Source: an uncultured Butyricicoccus sp. (lineage in GTDB: Bacteria; Bacillota; Clostridia; Oscillospirales; Butyricicoccaceae). Taken from it: 64,000 bases of DNA. The stretch covers positions 1-64,000 of the forward strand of contig NZ_CALWJM010000005.1 of NCBI RefSeq assembly GCF_944381005.1. Direction: 5' to 3'. The notes under the pieces were generated by a model. The model made no database searches and was not told the origin of the DNA. It saw only the letters and a program-made list of their open reading frames with translations. This document shows positions 1-8,584 of this stretch, piece after piece. Numbering within the stretch: position 1 is the first letter of the stretch; each line of letters begins with the position of its first letter. The translations under genes were made by a program, and so were the position numbers.

Positions 1-528
1 GGTATGCCGGTCGTGCGCCGTATCGTAACCGTTTCGGGTTCGGCTATCGCAGAGCCCAAAAACCTCGAAGTGCGCATCGGCACCCCGGTTGAAAAGCTGA
101 TTGACGCTTGTGGCGGCTTTAAGTCTGCCCCCAACAAGCTGCTGATGGGCGGCCCGATGATGGGTGTTGCCCAGTTCTCGCTGGAAATCCCGGTGTTCAA
201 GGGCACCAATGCGTTCCTTGCTTTCTGTGAAGATGAGGACAAGCGCGTTGCTGACCCGCAGTGCATCCGCTGCGGTAAGTGCATTGAGGCGTGCCCGATG
301 CACCTGCTCCCCATTTACATGAATGTATACGGCAAGGCCGGTGACCTCGACGAAAGCGTAAAGTGCGGCGCGATGGACTGCATTGAATGTGGTTCGTGTG
401 CCTATGTCTGCCCGGCGCGTATTCCGCTTGTGGCACAGTTCCGCCTGACCAAGGGCAAGATTCAGGCCAAGCGTGCGGCCGAAAAAGCCAAGGCTGAGGC
501 GGAAAAGGCCAAGGCCGAAAAGAAGTAA
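1..528 (+). CDS. rnfC: RnfC, electron transport complex subunit C (C-terminal part)
   Basis: The reading frame is open from the window edge, so the N-terminal part lies upstream. RnfC is the peripheral Fe-S and NADH/FMN-binding subunit of the Rnf complex, which couples ferredoxin oxidation and NAD+ reduction to ion export. The visible part holds two ferredoxin-type [4Fe-4S] motifs, CIRCGKC followed by CP (about residue 88 of the visible frame) and CIECGSC followed by CP (about residue 126). It ends in a Lys/Ala/Glu-rich tail, common in RnfC. The next gene, rnfD, starts 14 bases after the stop, and the order C-D-G-E-A-B is the usual clostridial operon. Confidence 0.95.
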   Translation, partial: GMPVVRRIVTVSGSAIAEPKNLEVRIGTPVEKLIDACGGFKSAPNKLLMGGPMMGVAQFSLEIPVFKGTNAFLAFCEDEDKRVADPQCIRCGKCIEACPMHLLPIYMNVYGKAGDLDESVKCGAMDCIECGSCAYVCPARIPLVAQFRLTKGKIQAKRAAEKAKAEAEKAKAEKK

Positions 529-542
529 GGGGGCAAAAACTG

Positions 543-1544
543 ATGTATGATTTAAGCAAAGTCGTTGTCACCTCCTCGCCTCATATCAAGGCGGCTGACG
601 ACACCAGAAGCCTGATGGCTGACGTGTGCCTTGCACTGCTGCCCGCGCTGGTTGTATCGGTGCTCACATTCGGTATGCGTGCGCTGGTCATCACGGTGGC
701 AACCGTTATTTCCTGTGTATTTTTTGAGTGGCTGTACAATAAGCTGCTTCACAAACCGACCACTATCGGCGACCTGTCTGCCGTGGTTACTGGTATTTTG
801 CTGGCATTCAACGTGCCGGTTGCGGCTCCTATCTGGATGCCGGTCATTGGTGGCGCATTCTCGGTCATCATTGTTAAGATGCTGTTTGGCGGCATCGGCA
901 AGAACTTTATGAACCCGGCGCTGGCTGGCCGTGCCTTTATGATGGCTTCCTGGCCGGCATTCATGACCACATGGACGCGCCCTGGCGCCGAAATCCCGCT
1001 GTTCGGTAACGTGACCGTGACCGACGCCATTTCGACTGCAACCCCGCTGGCACAGCTCAAAACGGGCGCTCTGCCGGACGCAACCAACATTCAGCTGTTT
1101 TTGGGTCAGACCGGCGGCGTTATCGGTGAGACTTCGGCGCTGGCGCTGCTCATCGGCGGCGTTTACCTCATTTATCGCAAGGTCATCGCCATCAACATTC
1201 CGGCTGCGTACATTCTGACTGTTGCTGTTCTGACCTTCCTGTTCCCGATGGGCGGTCAGGGTCACTTTGAGTGGATGCTCAGTCAGGTGCTGTCGGGCGG
1301 TCTGATGCTGGGTGCCATCTTCATGGCAACCGACTATGTTACCAGCCCGGTTACCCCCAAGGGTCAGATTGTTTTCGGCATTGGCTGCGGTCTGCTGACC
1401 GTGTTTATCCGCTATTTCGGCGGTCTGCCCGAAGGCGTATCGTATTCCATCCTGCTGATGAACACGCTGGCATGGGTTATCGACAAAAAGACCCATCCGC
1501 GCAAGTTCGGCTATGAACTGGATAAGAAGAAGGAGGCCAAGTAA
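543..1544 (+). CDS. rnfD: RnfD, membrane subunit of Rnf complex
   Basis: A 333-residue polytopic membrane protein, normal in length for RnfD. It carries one covalently bound FMN in characterised Rnf and Nqr complexes. The segment STATPLAQ near residue 162 matches the site where a Thr binds FMN through a phosphoester. Several hydrophobic helices are evident, including those near residues 20-65 and 195-260. The start is ATG at 543, soon after an AAGGGGG element that overlaps the end of rnfC. The stop lies two bases before rnfG, so the two are probably translationally coupled. Confidence 0.95.
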   Translation: MYDLSKVVVTSSPHIKAADDTRSLMADVCLALLPALVVSVLTFGMRALVITVATVISCVFFEWLYNKLLHKPTTIGDLSAVVTGILLAFNVPVAAPIWMPVIGGAFSVIIVKMLFGGIGKNFMNPALAGRAFMMASWPAFMTTWTRPGAEIPLFGNVTVTDAISTATPLAQLKTGALPDATNIQLFLGQTGGVIGETSALALLIGGVYLIYRKVIAINIPAAYILTVAVLTFLFPMGGQGHFEWMLSQVLSGGLMLGAIFMATDYVTSPVTPKGQIVFGIGCGLLTVFIRYFGGLPEGVSYSILLMNTLAWVIDKKTHPRKFGYELDKKKEAK

Positions 1545-1546
1545 AG

Positions 1547-2152
1547 ATGAGCGAAACCAAAAAGGAAGGCATTGGCCGCCTGATTGTTGTGCTCGGCCTG
1601 ATTACCTTTGTGTGTGCGCTGCTGCTGGGATTTGTCAACCAGGTCACCGCACCGCTGATTGAACAGAACGAAATCGACACCCGTAACGCTGCAATGGAAG
1701 AAATCATTCCGGGTGCAACGTTCGAGGACTTAAACACCGTACTGAGCGCGGAAGAAGTTGCAGCCGCAGGCGTTACCCTGCCCGCAGGCCGCACGGCTGC
1801 CGCGATTTCGGGCGTTTACAAGGCGACCGTTGACGGTCAGGACGGCGGTTACTGTGTACAGGTCAATCCCAAGGGCTTCGGCGGCGAATTGACCCTGATT
1901 GTCGGTATTGGCGCGGACGGCACGGTTGCCGGTGCCAAAGTGACCGCACACGGCGAGACCCCCGGCCTTGGCGCAAAGGCACAGACCGATTCCGAGTGGA
2001 TTACCCAGTATCAGGGTCAGCCCGCTGACGGTCAGCTTCAGGTCACCAAGGACGGCGGCACCATCAACGCCATCACCGGTTCAACCATCACCTCGCGCGC
2101 CGTGACCGACGGTGTCAACACCGCGGCTGCTTACGTCGCAACGCTGGGTTAA
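1547..2152 (+). CDS. rnfG: RnfG, FMN-binding subunit of Rnf complex
   Basis: A 201-residue protein with one N-terminal membrane helix (about residues 11-32) followed by an extracytoplasmic FMN-binding domain. The motif ITGSTITSRAV near residue 176 is the family signature; its second Thr carries covalent FMN in relatives. The upstream AAGGAGG sits inside the end of rnfD. It is the third gene of the operon and is probably exposed on the outer face of the membrane, passing electrons between RnfD and the other subunits. Length and composition are ordinary. Confidence 0.95.
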   Translation: MSETKKEGIGRLIVVLGLITFVCALLLGFVNQVTAPLIEQNEIDTRNAAMEEIIPGATFEDLNTVLSAEEVAAAGVTLPAGRTAAAISGVYKATVDGQDGGYCVQVNPKGFGGELTLIVGIGADGTVAGAKVTAHGETPGLGAKAQTDSEWITQYQGQPADGQLQVTKDGGTINAITGSTITSRAVTDGVNTAAAYVATLG

Positions 2153-2171
2153 GAAGGAGGGCCAAACAATT

Positions 2172-2792
2172 ATGAAATTCAGTGAACGCCTGAAAGCCGG
2201 TGTCCTGCTGGACAACCCGGTATTTATGCAGACCATTGGTTTGTGTCCCTCGCTGGCGACCACAACTTCGCTGTCCAATGCGGTCGGCATGGGTGTGGCT
2301 GCAACCGTCGTTCTGATTTGCTCGAACGTCGTTATCTCGCTGCTGCGCAAGTTTATCCCAGATAAAATCCGTATTGCAGCCTTTATTTCCATTATCGCAA
2401 CCTTCGTTACCTTGATTCAGATGCTGCTCAATGCGTACATCCCGTCCTTGGCTGCATCGCTCGGCTTGTTCCTGCCGCTTATCGTTGTAAACTGTATTAT
2501 TCTGGGCCGCGCCGAAGCATATGCTTCTAAGAACAAGGTTCTGCCTTCGGCACTCGACGGCGTGTGCATGGGTCTGGGCTTTACCTTTGCGCTGGTACTC
2601 ATGGGCTTCTTCCGTGAACTGCTGGGTGCAGGCACCATCGCGGCTGGCATCATCAGCGAAAAAGGCATCCAGATTCCCGGTCTGGTTGACAACCCGGCAA
2701 CCATGATGATTCTGCCGGCGGGCGGCTTCCTGATGATGGGCTTCATTCTGGCGGCTATCCAGAAGATTATGTCTGGAAAGGAGGGCAAGTAA
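2172..2792 (+). CDS. rnfE: RnfE, membrane subunit of Rnf complex
   Basis: A 206-residue polytopic protein of the RnfE/NqrD family. I place the start at ATG 2172 because AAGGAGGG lies just upstream; an in-frame GTG at 2112 would overlap rnfG and has no ribosome binding site. The protein is related to RnfA, encoded next. In known structures this pair forms an inverted-topology dimer around a membrane [2Fe-2S] centre, and a Cys (in LCPSLA, about residue 26) is placed to fit that role. The stop TAA abuts the ATG of rnfA. Confidence 0.94.
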   Translation: MKFSERLKAGVLLDNPVFMQTIGLCPSLATTTSLSNAVGMGVAATVVLICSNVVISLLRKFIPDKIRIAAFISIIATFVTLIQMLLNAYIPSLAASLGLFLPLIVVNCIILGRAEAYASKNKVLPSALDGVCMGLGFTFALVLMGFFRELLGAGTIAAGIISEKGIQIPGLVDNPATMMILPAGGFLMMGFILAAIQKIMSGKEGK

Positions 2793-3410
2793 ATGTCTTT
2801 TGCATTACCTGCTTCTATGGGCTTGACCGATATCCTGTCGCTGGCCATCGCCGCGATTCTGGTCAATAACTACATTCTGGTGCAGTTCCTTGGGTGCTGC
2901 TCGTTCTTCGGTGTATCCAAAAAGACCGATACTGCGGTCGGCATGGGCATGGCGGTTATCTTCGTCATGGCGCTGGCTTCCGCTGTGTCGTGGGCGGTGC
3001 AGTATTTCATTCTGGTACCGCTCAAGCTGGAATATATGCAGACCATCGCATTTATTCTGGTTATCGCAACGCTCGTACAGTTTGTTGAAATGTTTATGAA
3101 GAAGTCCATGCCGGCTCTATACTCGGCACTGGGCATTTTCCTGCCGCTGATTACCACCAACTGCGCGGTACTCGGCGCGGCCATCAGCAACATCGACAAC
3201 GGTAACTCCTTCATCGGTTCGGTCGTTTACGGCGTTGCTGCCGGTATCGGCTATACCCTTGCAATCGTCCTGTTTGCGTCCGTCCGTGAGCGCCTCGACC
3301 TGACCTCCAACTGCCCCAAGTGCTTTGAAGGCTTCCCGATTGCGCTGGTTTCCGCTGCCCTGCTCGCGATGTCCTTTATGGGCTTCTCCGGCTTGCAGGT
3401 GTTCAAGTAA
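2793..3410 (+). CDS. rnfA: RnfA, membrane subunit of Rnf complex
   Basis: A 205-residue polytopic protein with the very conserved RnfA N-terminus containing NNYILVQFLGCC, and a second conserved stretch TTNCAVLG around residue 112. These Cys residues are candidate ligands for the intramembrane Fe-S cluster shared with RnfE. The ribosome binding site AAAGGAGGGC lies in the end of rnfE. The gene is followed after 20 bases by rnfB. It looks like a complete, normal family member. Confidence 0.96.
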   Translation: MSFALPASMGLTDILSLAIAAILVNNYILVQFLGCCSFFGVSKKTDTAVGMGMAVIFVMALASAVSWAVQYFILVPLKLEYMQTIAFILVIATLVQFVEMFMKKSMPALYSALGIFLPLITTNCAVLGAAISNIDNGNSFIGSVVYGVAAGIGYTLAIVLFASVRERLDLTSNCPKCFEGFPIALVSAALLAMSFMGFSGLQVFK

Positions 3411-3430
3411 CCGAGGAGGAATGATAAAAA

Positions 3431-4348
3431 ATGGATATCATGAATATTGTTTCGGCGGTGCTCGTGCTGTTTATCATGGGCGTCGTGTTCGCGCTGCTGC
3501 TGGGCATCGCGGCAAAGGTGTTTGCCGTCGAGGTCGATGAGCGCGTACCGCTGGTGCGCGAATGTCTGCCGGGCGCAAACTGCGGCGGCTGCGGCTATCC
3601 GGGCTGTGACGGTCTGGCGGCTGCCATCGTAGAGGGCAAAGCACCGGTCAACGGCTGTCCGGTCGGCGGCGCTGCCGCTGCGGCTAAGATTGCCGAAGTC
3701 ATGGGCGTTGAGGTCGACACCAGTGAACCCAAGGTTGCACATGTTTACTGTAACGGCGGCTGCAATGCGGTCGATAAGGCCAAGTATGAGGGCCTTCAGG
3801 ACTGCAACGCGGCAATGCGTGTGGCAAGCGGCCCGAAGGAATGTGCATACGGCTGCATGGGTCTGGGCTCCTGTGTAAAAGAATGTGCATTTGATGCGCT
3901 GCATATCGTGGACGGCAAAGCGGTCGTTGACCCGGAAAAGTGTGTTGCATGCGGTAAGTGTGTAGCGGCTTGTCCCAAGAAACTCATCGACCTGGTTCCC
4001 AAGTCCAAGAAGGTTCACGTCAATTGCATGAACCGCGACAAGGGCGCACAGGCCATGAAGGTTTGCACCAATTCGTGCATTGGCTGCATGAAGTGCGAAA
4101 AGACTTGTAAGTTTGATGCCATCCATGTGGTGAACAATGTCGCAGTCATCGACTATGACAAGTGCAAAAACTGCAAGATGTGCACCAAGGCGTGCCCGAA
4201 GGGGGCTATCGAACCGGTTCCGACCAAGGAAGAAAAGGAAAAGTTTGAAGCCATGATGAAGGCACAGGCCGAAAAGGCCAAGGCAGCAGCACAGGCGGCT
4301 GCCCAAGAAAAGGCTGCTGAAAGCGCACCGGCTGAAGCAGGCGAATAA
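3431..4348 (+). CDS. rnfB: RnfB, ferredoxin-type Fe-S subunit of Rnf complex
   Basis: A 305-residue protein with one N-terminal membrane helix (about 5-28), then the Fe-S motif CGGCGYPGCDG near residue 54. Three further ferredoxin-type motifs follow: CVACGKC-CP (about 172), CIGCMKC-C (about 217) and CKNCKMC-CP (about 247). It is the entry point for electrons from reduced ferredoxin. The C-terminus is an Ala/Lys/Glu-rich tail, as in RnfC. The start is ATG 3431 behind GAGGAATGATAAAAA. It is the last gene of the operon, with a terminator 21 bases downstream. Confidence 0.96.
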   Translation: MDIMNIVSAVLVLFIMGVVFALLLGIAAKVFAVEVDERVPLVRECLPGANCGGCGYPGCDGLAAAIVEGKAPVNGCPVGGAAAAAKIAEVMGVEVDTSEPKVAHVYCNGGCNAVDKAKYEGLQDCNAAMRVASGPKECAYGCMGLGSCVKECAFDALHIVDGKAVVDPEKCVACGKCVAACPKKLIDLVPKSKKVHVNCMNRDKGAQAMKVCTNSCIGCMKCEKTCKFDAIHVVNNVAVIDYDKCKNCKMCTKACPKGAIEPVPTKEEKEKFEAMMKAQAEKAKAAAQAAAQEKAAESAPAEAGE

Positions 4349-4369
4349 ATAAAATCAAATCTGCAAAGC

Positions 4370-4404
4370 GAAAAGAGGTCTGCCAAGTGGCTGACCTCTT
4401 TTCT
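4370..4404 (+). terminator. Rho-independent terminator of the rnf operon
   Basis: Stem GAAAAGAGGTC (4370-4380) pairs with GACCTCTTTTC (4393-4403) around a 12-base loop, and a T-rich tract follows. The -10-like TATAAT at 4422-4427 just downstream probably serves the next gene. Confidence 0.9.
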
Positions 4405-4454
4405 TTTGCGGCGCAATCCGGTATAATGGAAGTGACCCAAAGGAGGGCTTTTAT

Positions 4455-4865
4455 TTGAAGGATTATCTGCATTTTACCATGAATGATGCCGAGATTGGCC
4501 AGTTATCCAGCCTTGCGCTGGCGCATGTCGGCGACTGCGTATATGAATTGCTCACGCGCGGCAACCTCGTATGTAAAGGGTTGACCACCGCGCGCAACCT
4601 GCACAGCCATACCGTGCAGCTTGTACGCGCGTCGGCGCAGTATGCGGCGGCACAAACGATTTTGCCCTTGCTGGATGACGAGGAGCAAAGCGTATTTCGC
4701 CGGGCACGCAACACCAAGGTACATGGTGTCCCCAAGGCCGCATCAAAAGCCGAATACGCTTACGCGACCGCGCTCGAAGCGCTGTTCGGTTGGCTGTATC
4801 TCAAGGGACGGTATGAGCGCATCAACACGCTTTATGATGTGATTTGCAACGCGCAGACCGATTAA
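4455..4865 (+). CDS. mrnC: Mini-ribonuclease 3 (MrnC)
   Basis: A 136-residue protein made of the catalytic RNase III domain without a double-stranded-RNA-binding domain, the hallmark of Mini-III. Mini-III matures 23S rRNA in Bacillus by trimming its termini. The motif LALAHVGDCVYELL (about residues 16-29) matches the RNase III signature with the catalytic Asp, and a second acidic region, ALEALFGWLYL, lies near residue 105. The start is TTG 4455 behind AAAGGAGGGC. A TATAAT box at 4422-4427 suggests its own promoter overlapping the rnf terminator. Confidence 0.93.
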   Translation: MKDYLHFTMNDAEIGQLSSLALAHVGDCVYELLTRGNLVCKGLTTARNLHSHTVQLVRASAQYAAAQTILPLLDDEEQSVFRRARNTKVHGVPKAASKAEYAYATALEALFGWLYLKGRYERINTLYDVICNAQTD

Positions 4866-4934
4866 GTAGGGAGCGTCCGAGCGGTTTGCATGGGTGCACA
4901 CCGTTCGGGCACTCTATTTCGTTTGACCGAGCCG

Positions 4935-5045
4935 TTAGCGGCAGTTGCTCATGCCGTTGCTGGTCTGGTCGGTGCAGGATTCAGACTTCTTCTGCTGAGC
5001 CTGCTGGCTCTGCTTCTGATTGGCTGCCTTCGGATTCTTAGACAT
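4935..5045 (-). CDS. Small Gln/Ser-rich protein, 36 residues
   Basis: This short frame starts MSKNPKAANQKQ and ends TSNGMSNCR. It is preceded by AGAGGTGATTTTG, a good ribosome binding site at proper spacing, which is the main reason to accept it. It is hydrophilic, rich in Gln, Ser, Lys and Asn, contains two Cys, and has no predicted membrane segment. I recognise no family. It lies between mrnC and yebC on the opposite strand, with a hairpin (about 4877-4913) downstream. Function unknown; the size fits a small spore or stress protein, but nothing in the sequence proves that. Confidence 0.6.
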   Translation of the reverse strand: MSKNPKAANQKQSQQAQQKKSESCTDQTSNGMSNCR

Positions 5046-5127
5046 CAAAATCACCTCTTTTCGATTGGTTCACGCCTAGTATGGACGGGTTTGCGCACGA
5101 TTATGCAATAAATTTTTGTGCCAGCCC

Positions 5128-5156
5128 TTGCACAGTTTTCAAATATTTGATAAAAT
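5128..5156 (+). promoter_or_regulatory. Sigma-A promoter of yebC
   Basis: TTGCAC (5128-5133) and TAAAAT (5151-5156) are separated by 17 bases, 45 bases before the yebC ATG. Confidence 0.75.
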
Positions 5157-5200
5157 CCTAAAGGATAGCATGATAATATTGCAAAGGAGCGTATCAATTT

Positions 5201-5950
5201 ATGTCCGGACATTCCAAGTGGCATAATATAGCCAAGCGCAAGGGCGCAAACGATGCCAAGAAGGCAAAGATTTTTACAAAAATTGGACGAGAAATGGCGA
5301 TTGCCATTAAAGAGGGCGGTTCGCCCAATCCTGATATCAACGGCCGTCTGCGCGATGTCATCGCAAAGGCAAAGGCCAACAATATGCCCAACGACAACAT
5401 CAAGCGCATGTTGGACAAGTATTCGGGCGCAAATGGCGGCGTGGATTACGAAGCCATCAACTATGAAGGCTACGGCGTGGGCGGCGTTGCCGTTATCGTC
5501 GAGACGCTGACCGACAACCGCAACCGTACCGCCGCTGACGTGCGCCATCTGCTCGACAAGTTCGGCGCAGGCATGGGCGCGACCGGCTGTGTGGGCTGGC
5601 AGTTCGACCAGAAGGGCGTTATGATTGTTGACCGTGAGGAGCTGGACAAGGACGAAGATGAAGTGATGATGCTGGCGCTGGACGCAGGTGCAGAGGACTT
5701 CCAGGCCGATGAGCAGACCTTCACGATTTATACCGCGCCCGCAGACTTCGGTACTGTGCGCGAAGCGCTCGAAGCACAGGGCCTTTCCTTTGTCGAAGCC
5801 GAGGTCGAAATGGTGCCGCAGAACTATGTGCGGTTGGAGTCTGCCGAAGATATGGAGAAAATGCGCAAGCTGCTCGACAATCTGGAAGATAACGACGATG
5901 TACAGAGCGTTTGGCATAACTGGGAAAACGAGGACGAATACGAAGGATAA
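5201..5950 (+). CDS. yebC: YebC/PmpR family DNA-binding or translation-linked regulator
   Basis: A 249-residue cytoplasmic protein with the hallmark N-terminus MSGHSKWHNI and the conserved block RDVIAKAKANNMPNDNI. The length is standard for the family. Members have been described as transcriptional regulators, and more recently as factors helping ribosomes through proline-rich stretches; which role applies here cannot be read from sequence. It starts at ATG 5201 behind AAAGGAGCG and has its own promoter. Acidic C-terminal half, no unusual features. Confidence 0.95.
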   Translation: MSGHSKWHNIAKRKGANDAKKAKIFTKIGREMAIAIKEGGSPNPDINGRLRDVIAKAKANNMPNDNIKRMLDKYSGANGGVDYEAINYEGYGVGGVAVIVETLTDNRNRTAADVRHLLDKFGAGMGATGCVGWQFDQKGVMIVDREELDKDEDEVMMLALDAGAEDFQADEQTFTIYTAPADFGTVREALEAQGLSFVEAEVEMVPQNYVRLESAEDMEKMRKLLDNLEDNDDVQSVWHNWENEDEYEG

Positions 5951-6187
5951 TATATCGCAATTTGCGCAGGGGACACTGCGCGGGATTGCGGCTGTTTGGA
6001 GTCGGGTATGCACCATGTTGTATACTCGGCTTTTTTTTTGCTAAGTTGTTCGCGCAATTTGTCAAGTTGTTCGCGTGACAAGAACAATTGTCCGAACTGT
6101 CCAAGAGTTATTCAAATAGAGCAATTTCAGTGAGAAAATTTTGTATATATTTGTTTACAAATTAGGTTTGGAGTATTGCTGTTCATA

Positions 6188-6216
6188 TTGACAAGACAAA
6201 AAATATTATCTAAAAT
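6188..6216 (+). promoter_or_regulatory. Sigma-A promoter of chemoreceptor 1
   Basis: TTGACA (6188-6193) and TAAAAT (6211-6216) with a 17-base spacer. The transcript would start near 6224. Confidence 0.8.
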
Positions 6217-6240
6217 AAAAAAGAGTGTAAGGATATGGAA

Positions 6241-6258
6241 ACATGGATAAATCCATGT
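6241..6258. repeat. Perfect palindrome in leader of chemoreceptor 1
   Basis: ACATGGAT and ATCCATGT flank two A residues. A further imperfect copy (ATAAATCCATCAGGATG) follows immediately. It lies about 20 bases after the predicted transcription start, so it may be an operator or an mRNA hairpin. Confidence 0.6.
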
Positions 6259-6324
6259 AGATAAATCCATCAGGATGAATAAATAATTTCATCGTTGGTG
6301 AGTAATCAGAAAAGGGGAATGAAT

Positions 6325-8448
6325 ATGAAACCAAAAAGCAAACCTTCCAACCGGCATACCAGCATTAAAACACAAATTATCGCGCTCACACTTGGCATGA
6401 CGATATTGGCATCGCTCATCATTGGGATTTTTGCCGCAGTTTTCACCAAGAGAAGTGCGCAGGATGTGCTGAATGTTTCTATGCAGGAAACTGCAACGGT
6501 TGCGGCAAACAGTGTCAGCGCATGGCTGGATAAATACGCAACGTTGGCAGAGGGGATTGGCCTGCGCGCGAGCTTGACAGACCCCGCAACCCCTGACGCG
6601 GAAAAACAGCAGGTTTTGCAGCAATATGCTCAGCAAAATAACCTGATTACGGCTAACCTGCTCAACAGTGCGGGATATAGTGTTTTTGAGAACCTGAGCG
6701 TAGCCGACCGTCCCTATTTCCAGGAAGCCATGAAAGGGAATACTTATGTATCAGACCCAGTTGTCCGCAAAGATAAGGGCGATATTGTGTTTGTCATGGC
6801 TGCTCCTCTGTGGCAGGACGGCGAGTATGGCGGTTCGGTTGTCGGCGCAATTTCCATCGTGCCGGAAGCAAACTGGCTCAATGATATCGTCAGCTCTATC
6901 CAAATCGGAAGCGGCGGCAGCGCTTACATCCTCAATTCTAGTGGCGATGTGATTGCAAGCAAGAATACAAGCGATGTTTTGAACGTCAATTTGCAGGATT
7001 CTGCACAGGTCACCAAGCAAAATCAGCAGCAGGCTGACATGGAAAAGAAGATGATTGCAGGCGAAAGCGGCGTTGCACAGATAAAATCCAGCACCGGCTC
7101 GAACCTCATTGCTGCTTATACGCCCATTCCGGACACAAATGGATGGAGCATCGCCATTTACGCCGAGCAGAATGACTTCATGACGGCGGTTACCCAGTCC
7201 ATTATCATTACCATAATCATTGTCATTATCTTCATTGTACTGGCAAGCTTTGGCGGCATCAAGTTTGGCAGAACCATTTCTAACACGATTCATATGTGTG
7301 TCAGCCGTCTGCAAAAGCTGGCACAGGGCGACCTCAAAAGCCCGGTTCCGCAGATTCAGCGAAACGATGAACTCGGTATGTTGGCGCAGGCCACAGCAAG
7401 TATCGTTCACGATTTGAATGTGGTCATAGCGGACGAACAGCGTATTTTGGGTGCGCTGGCAGATGGTAATTTCCAAGTACAATTGCACAACGGAGCAGAA
7501 AAGAGTTATACAGGCGATTTCTCGGTATTGCTTGAGTCCATGACCGTTTTGAGGCATCACCTGAATGATACACTGGTTCAGATTGACCAGGCGGCAGCAG
7601 AAGTTGCACGCGGCGCAGACCAAGTCAGCGGCGGTGCACAGGAGCTCAGTCAAGGCGCAACCGAACAGGCAAGTTCGGTTCAGGAATTGGCCGCAACCAT
7701 GCTCAACATCTCCAAACAGGTTGAAGAAAATGCCGATAATGCGCATGAGGCAAGCCAGAAGTCCAAGGAAACCAGTGAAGAACTGCTGCTCGGCAAGGAA
7801 AAAATGCAAAATCTGGTCAGCGCAATGGACGAAATTGACCGTTCTTCGAGCGAGATTGGAAAAATCATCAAGGCCATCGAGGACATCGCATTCCAGACCA
7901 ATATCTTGGCACTCAATGCAGCGGTAGAGGCCGCACGCGCAGGTGCAGCCGGCAAGGGCTTTGCCGTTGTCGCAGATGAAGTGCGCAATCTGGCAAGCAA
8001 GTCGGCAGAGGCCAGCAAGAGCACGACCGAACTGGTCGAAAACTCCATCCGTGCCGTGAAGCAGGGTACCGACATGGCGCGCGAAACATCGGAATCTCTG
8101 GATAAAATTGTACAGACTTCCGAGCAGGCAAGCCAACTGGTACATAAAATTTCCGATGCTTCCAGAACACAGGCAGAAGCGGTTGAACAGGTAAATATTG
8201 GCTTGGATCAGATTAGCTCGGTTGTCAGCACGAACAGCGCGACGGCTGAACAGAGCGCCGCAACCAGTCAGGAATTAAGCGGTCAGTCGCAGATGCTCAA
8301 AAATCTGATTAGTCAATTCCAGCTCAATCAACAGGATGCGTTCAACAGCAATCCGGTGAATACCGATTTTTCGGCAAGCTCCTCTTATAGTGTCCCGGAT
8401 ACGACCATGCCGATGGATTGGGACAGCGGCAGCGATTCTAAGTATTAA
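6325..8448 (+). CDS. Methyl-accepting chemotaxis protein with Cache sensor
   Basis: A 707-residue transmembrane chemoreceptor. The order is a short basic N-terminus, membrane helix 1 (about residues 14-37), an extracytoplasmic Cache-type sensor region (about 40-285), membrane helix 2 (about 292-316), a HAMP linker and a long cytoplasmic signalling coiled coil. The hairpin tip that contacts CheA and CheW is seen in [19 protein letters not shown] followed by [11 protein letters not shown] choose ATG 6325, which sits behind AAAGGGGAATGA; the frame also has an upstream TTG at 6295 and ATG at 6319. The ligand is unknown. It shares its signalling-domain and tail pattern with the receptor at 31731-34034. 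Confidence 0.93.
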   Translation: MKPKSKPSNRHTSIKTQIIALTLGMTILASLIIGIFAAVFTKRSAQDVLNVSMQETATVAANSVSAWLDKYATLAEGIGLRASLTDPATPDAEKQQVLQQYAQQNNLITANLLNSAGYSVFENLSVADRPYFQEAMKGNTYVSDPVVRKDKGDIVFVMAAPLWQDGEYGGSVVGAISIVPEANWLNDIVSSIQIGSGGSAYILNSSGDVIASKNTSDVLNVNLQDSAQVTKQNQQQADMEKKMIAGESGVAQIKSSTGSNLIAAYTPIPDTNGWSIAIYAEQNDFMTAVTQSIIITIIIVIIFIVLASFGGIKFGRTISNTIHMCVSRLQKLAQGDLKSPVPQIQRNDELGMLAQATASIVHDLNVVIADEQRILGALADGNFQVQLHNGAEKSYTGDFSVLLESMTVLRHHLNDTLVQIDQAAAEVARGADQVSGGAQELSQGATEQASSVQELAATMLNISKQVEENADNAHEASQKSKETSEELLLGKEKMQNLVSAMDEIDRSSSEIGKIIKAIEDIAFQTNILALNAAVEAARAGAAGKGFAVVADEVRNLASKSAEASKSTTELVENSIRAVKQGTDMARETSESLDKIVQTSEQASQLVHKISDASRTQAEAVEQVNIGLDQISSVVSTNSATAEQSAATSQELSGQSQMLKNLISQFQLNQQDAFNSNPVNTDFSASSSYSVPDTTMPMDWDSGSDSKY

Positions 8449-8463
8449 TAAACAAATTTCCGA

Positions 8464-8495
8464 CTGCGGACGTGTCACACGTCCGCAGTTTTTTC
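8464..8495 (+). terminator. Rho-independent terminator after chemoreceptor 1
   Basis: CTGCGGACGTG (8464-8474) pairs perfectly with CACGTCCGCAG (8478-8488) over a three-base loop, followed by TTTTTTC. Confidence 0.95.
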
Positions 8496-8526
8496 TATCT
8501 TTGCGATAATGTTCAAAAAATATCGC

Positions 8527-8555
8527 TTGATTTTATTAAAGAGGATTGTTATACT
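8527..8555 (+). promoter_or_regulatory. Sigma-A promoter of flavodoxin gene
   Basis: TTGATT (8527-8532) and TATACT (8550-8555) with a 17-base spacer. Confidence 0.75.
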
Positions 8556-8584
8556 GACACAATCAAAATTTAGGAGGTATCGCC

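Larger units (their letters stand above)
5951..6324. other. Intergenic region upstream of chemoreceptor 1
   Basis: No gene is supported here. The region contains two copies of AGTTGTTCGCG (near 6044 and 6066), a sigma-A promoter (6188-6216) and a perfect palindrome (6241-6258). The strand is notably AT-rich from about 6120 onward. Confidence 0.7.

Noticed and set aside
552-1496. Long antisense open frame over rnfD
   Set aside because: Its codons mirror the conserved rnfD gene, it lacks a ribosome binding site, and its His/Gln/Arg-rich composition is typical of antisense shadows.
4890-5111. 73-codon hydrophobic plus-strand frame
   Set aside because: It is antisense to the small Gln/Ser-rich ORF, which has the better ribosome binding site; Gln codons read backward give Leu, which explains the hydrophobicity.
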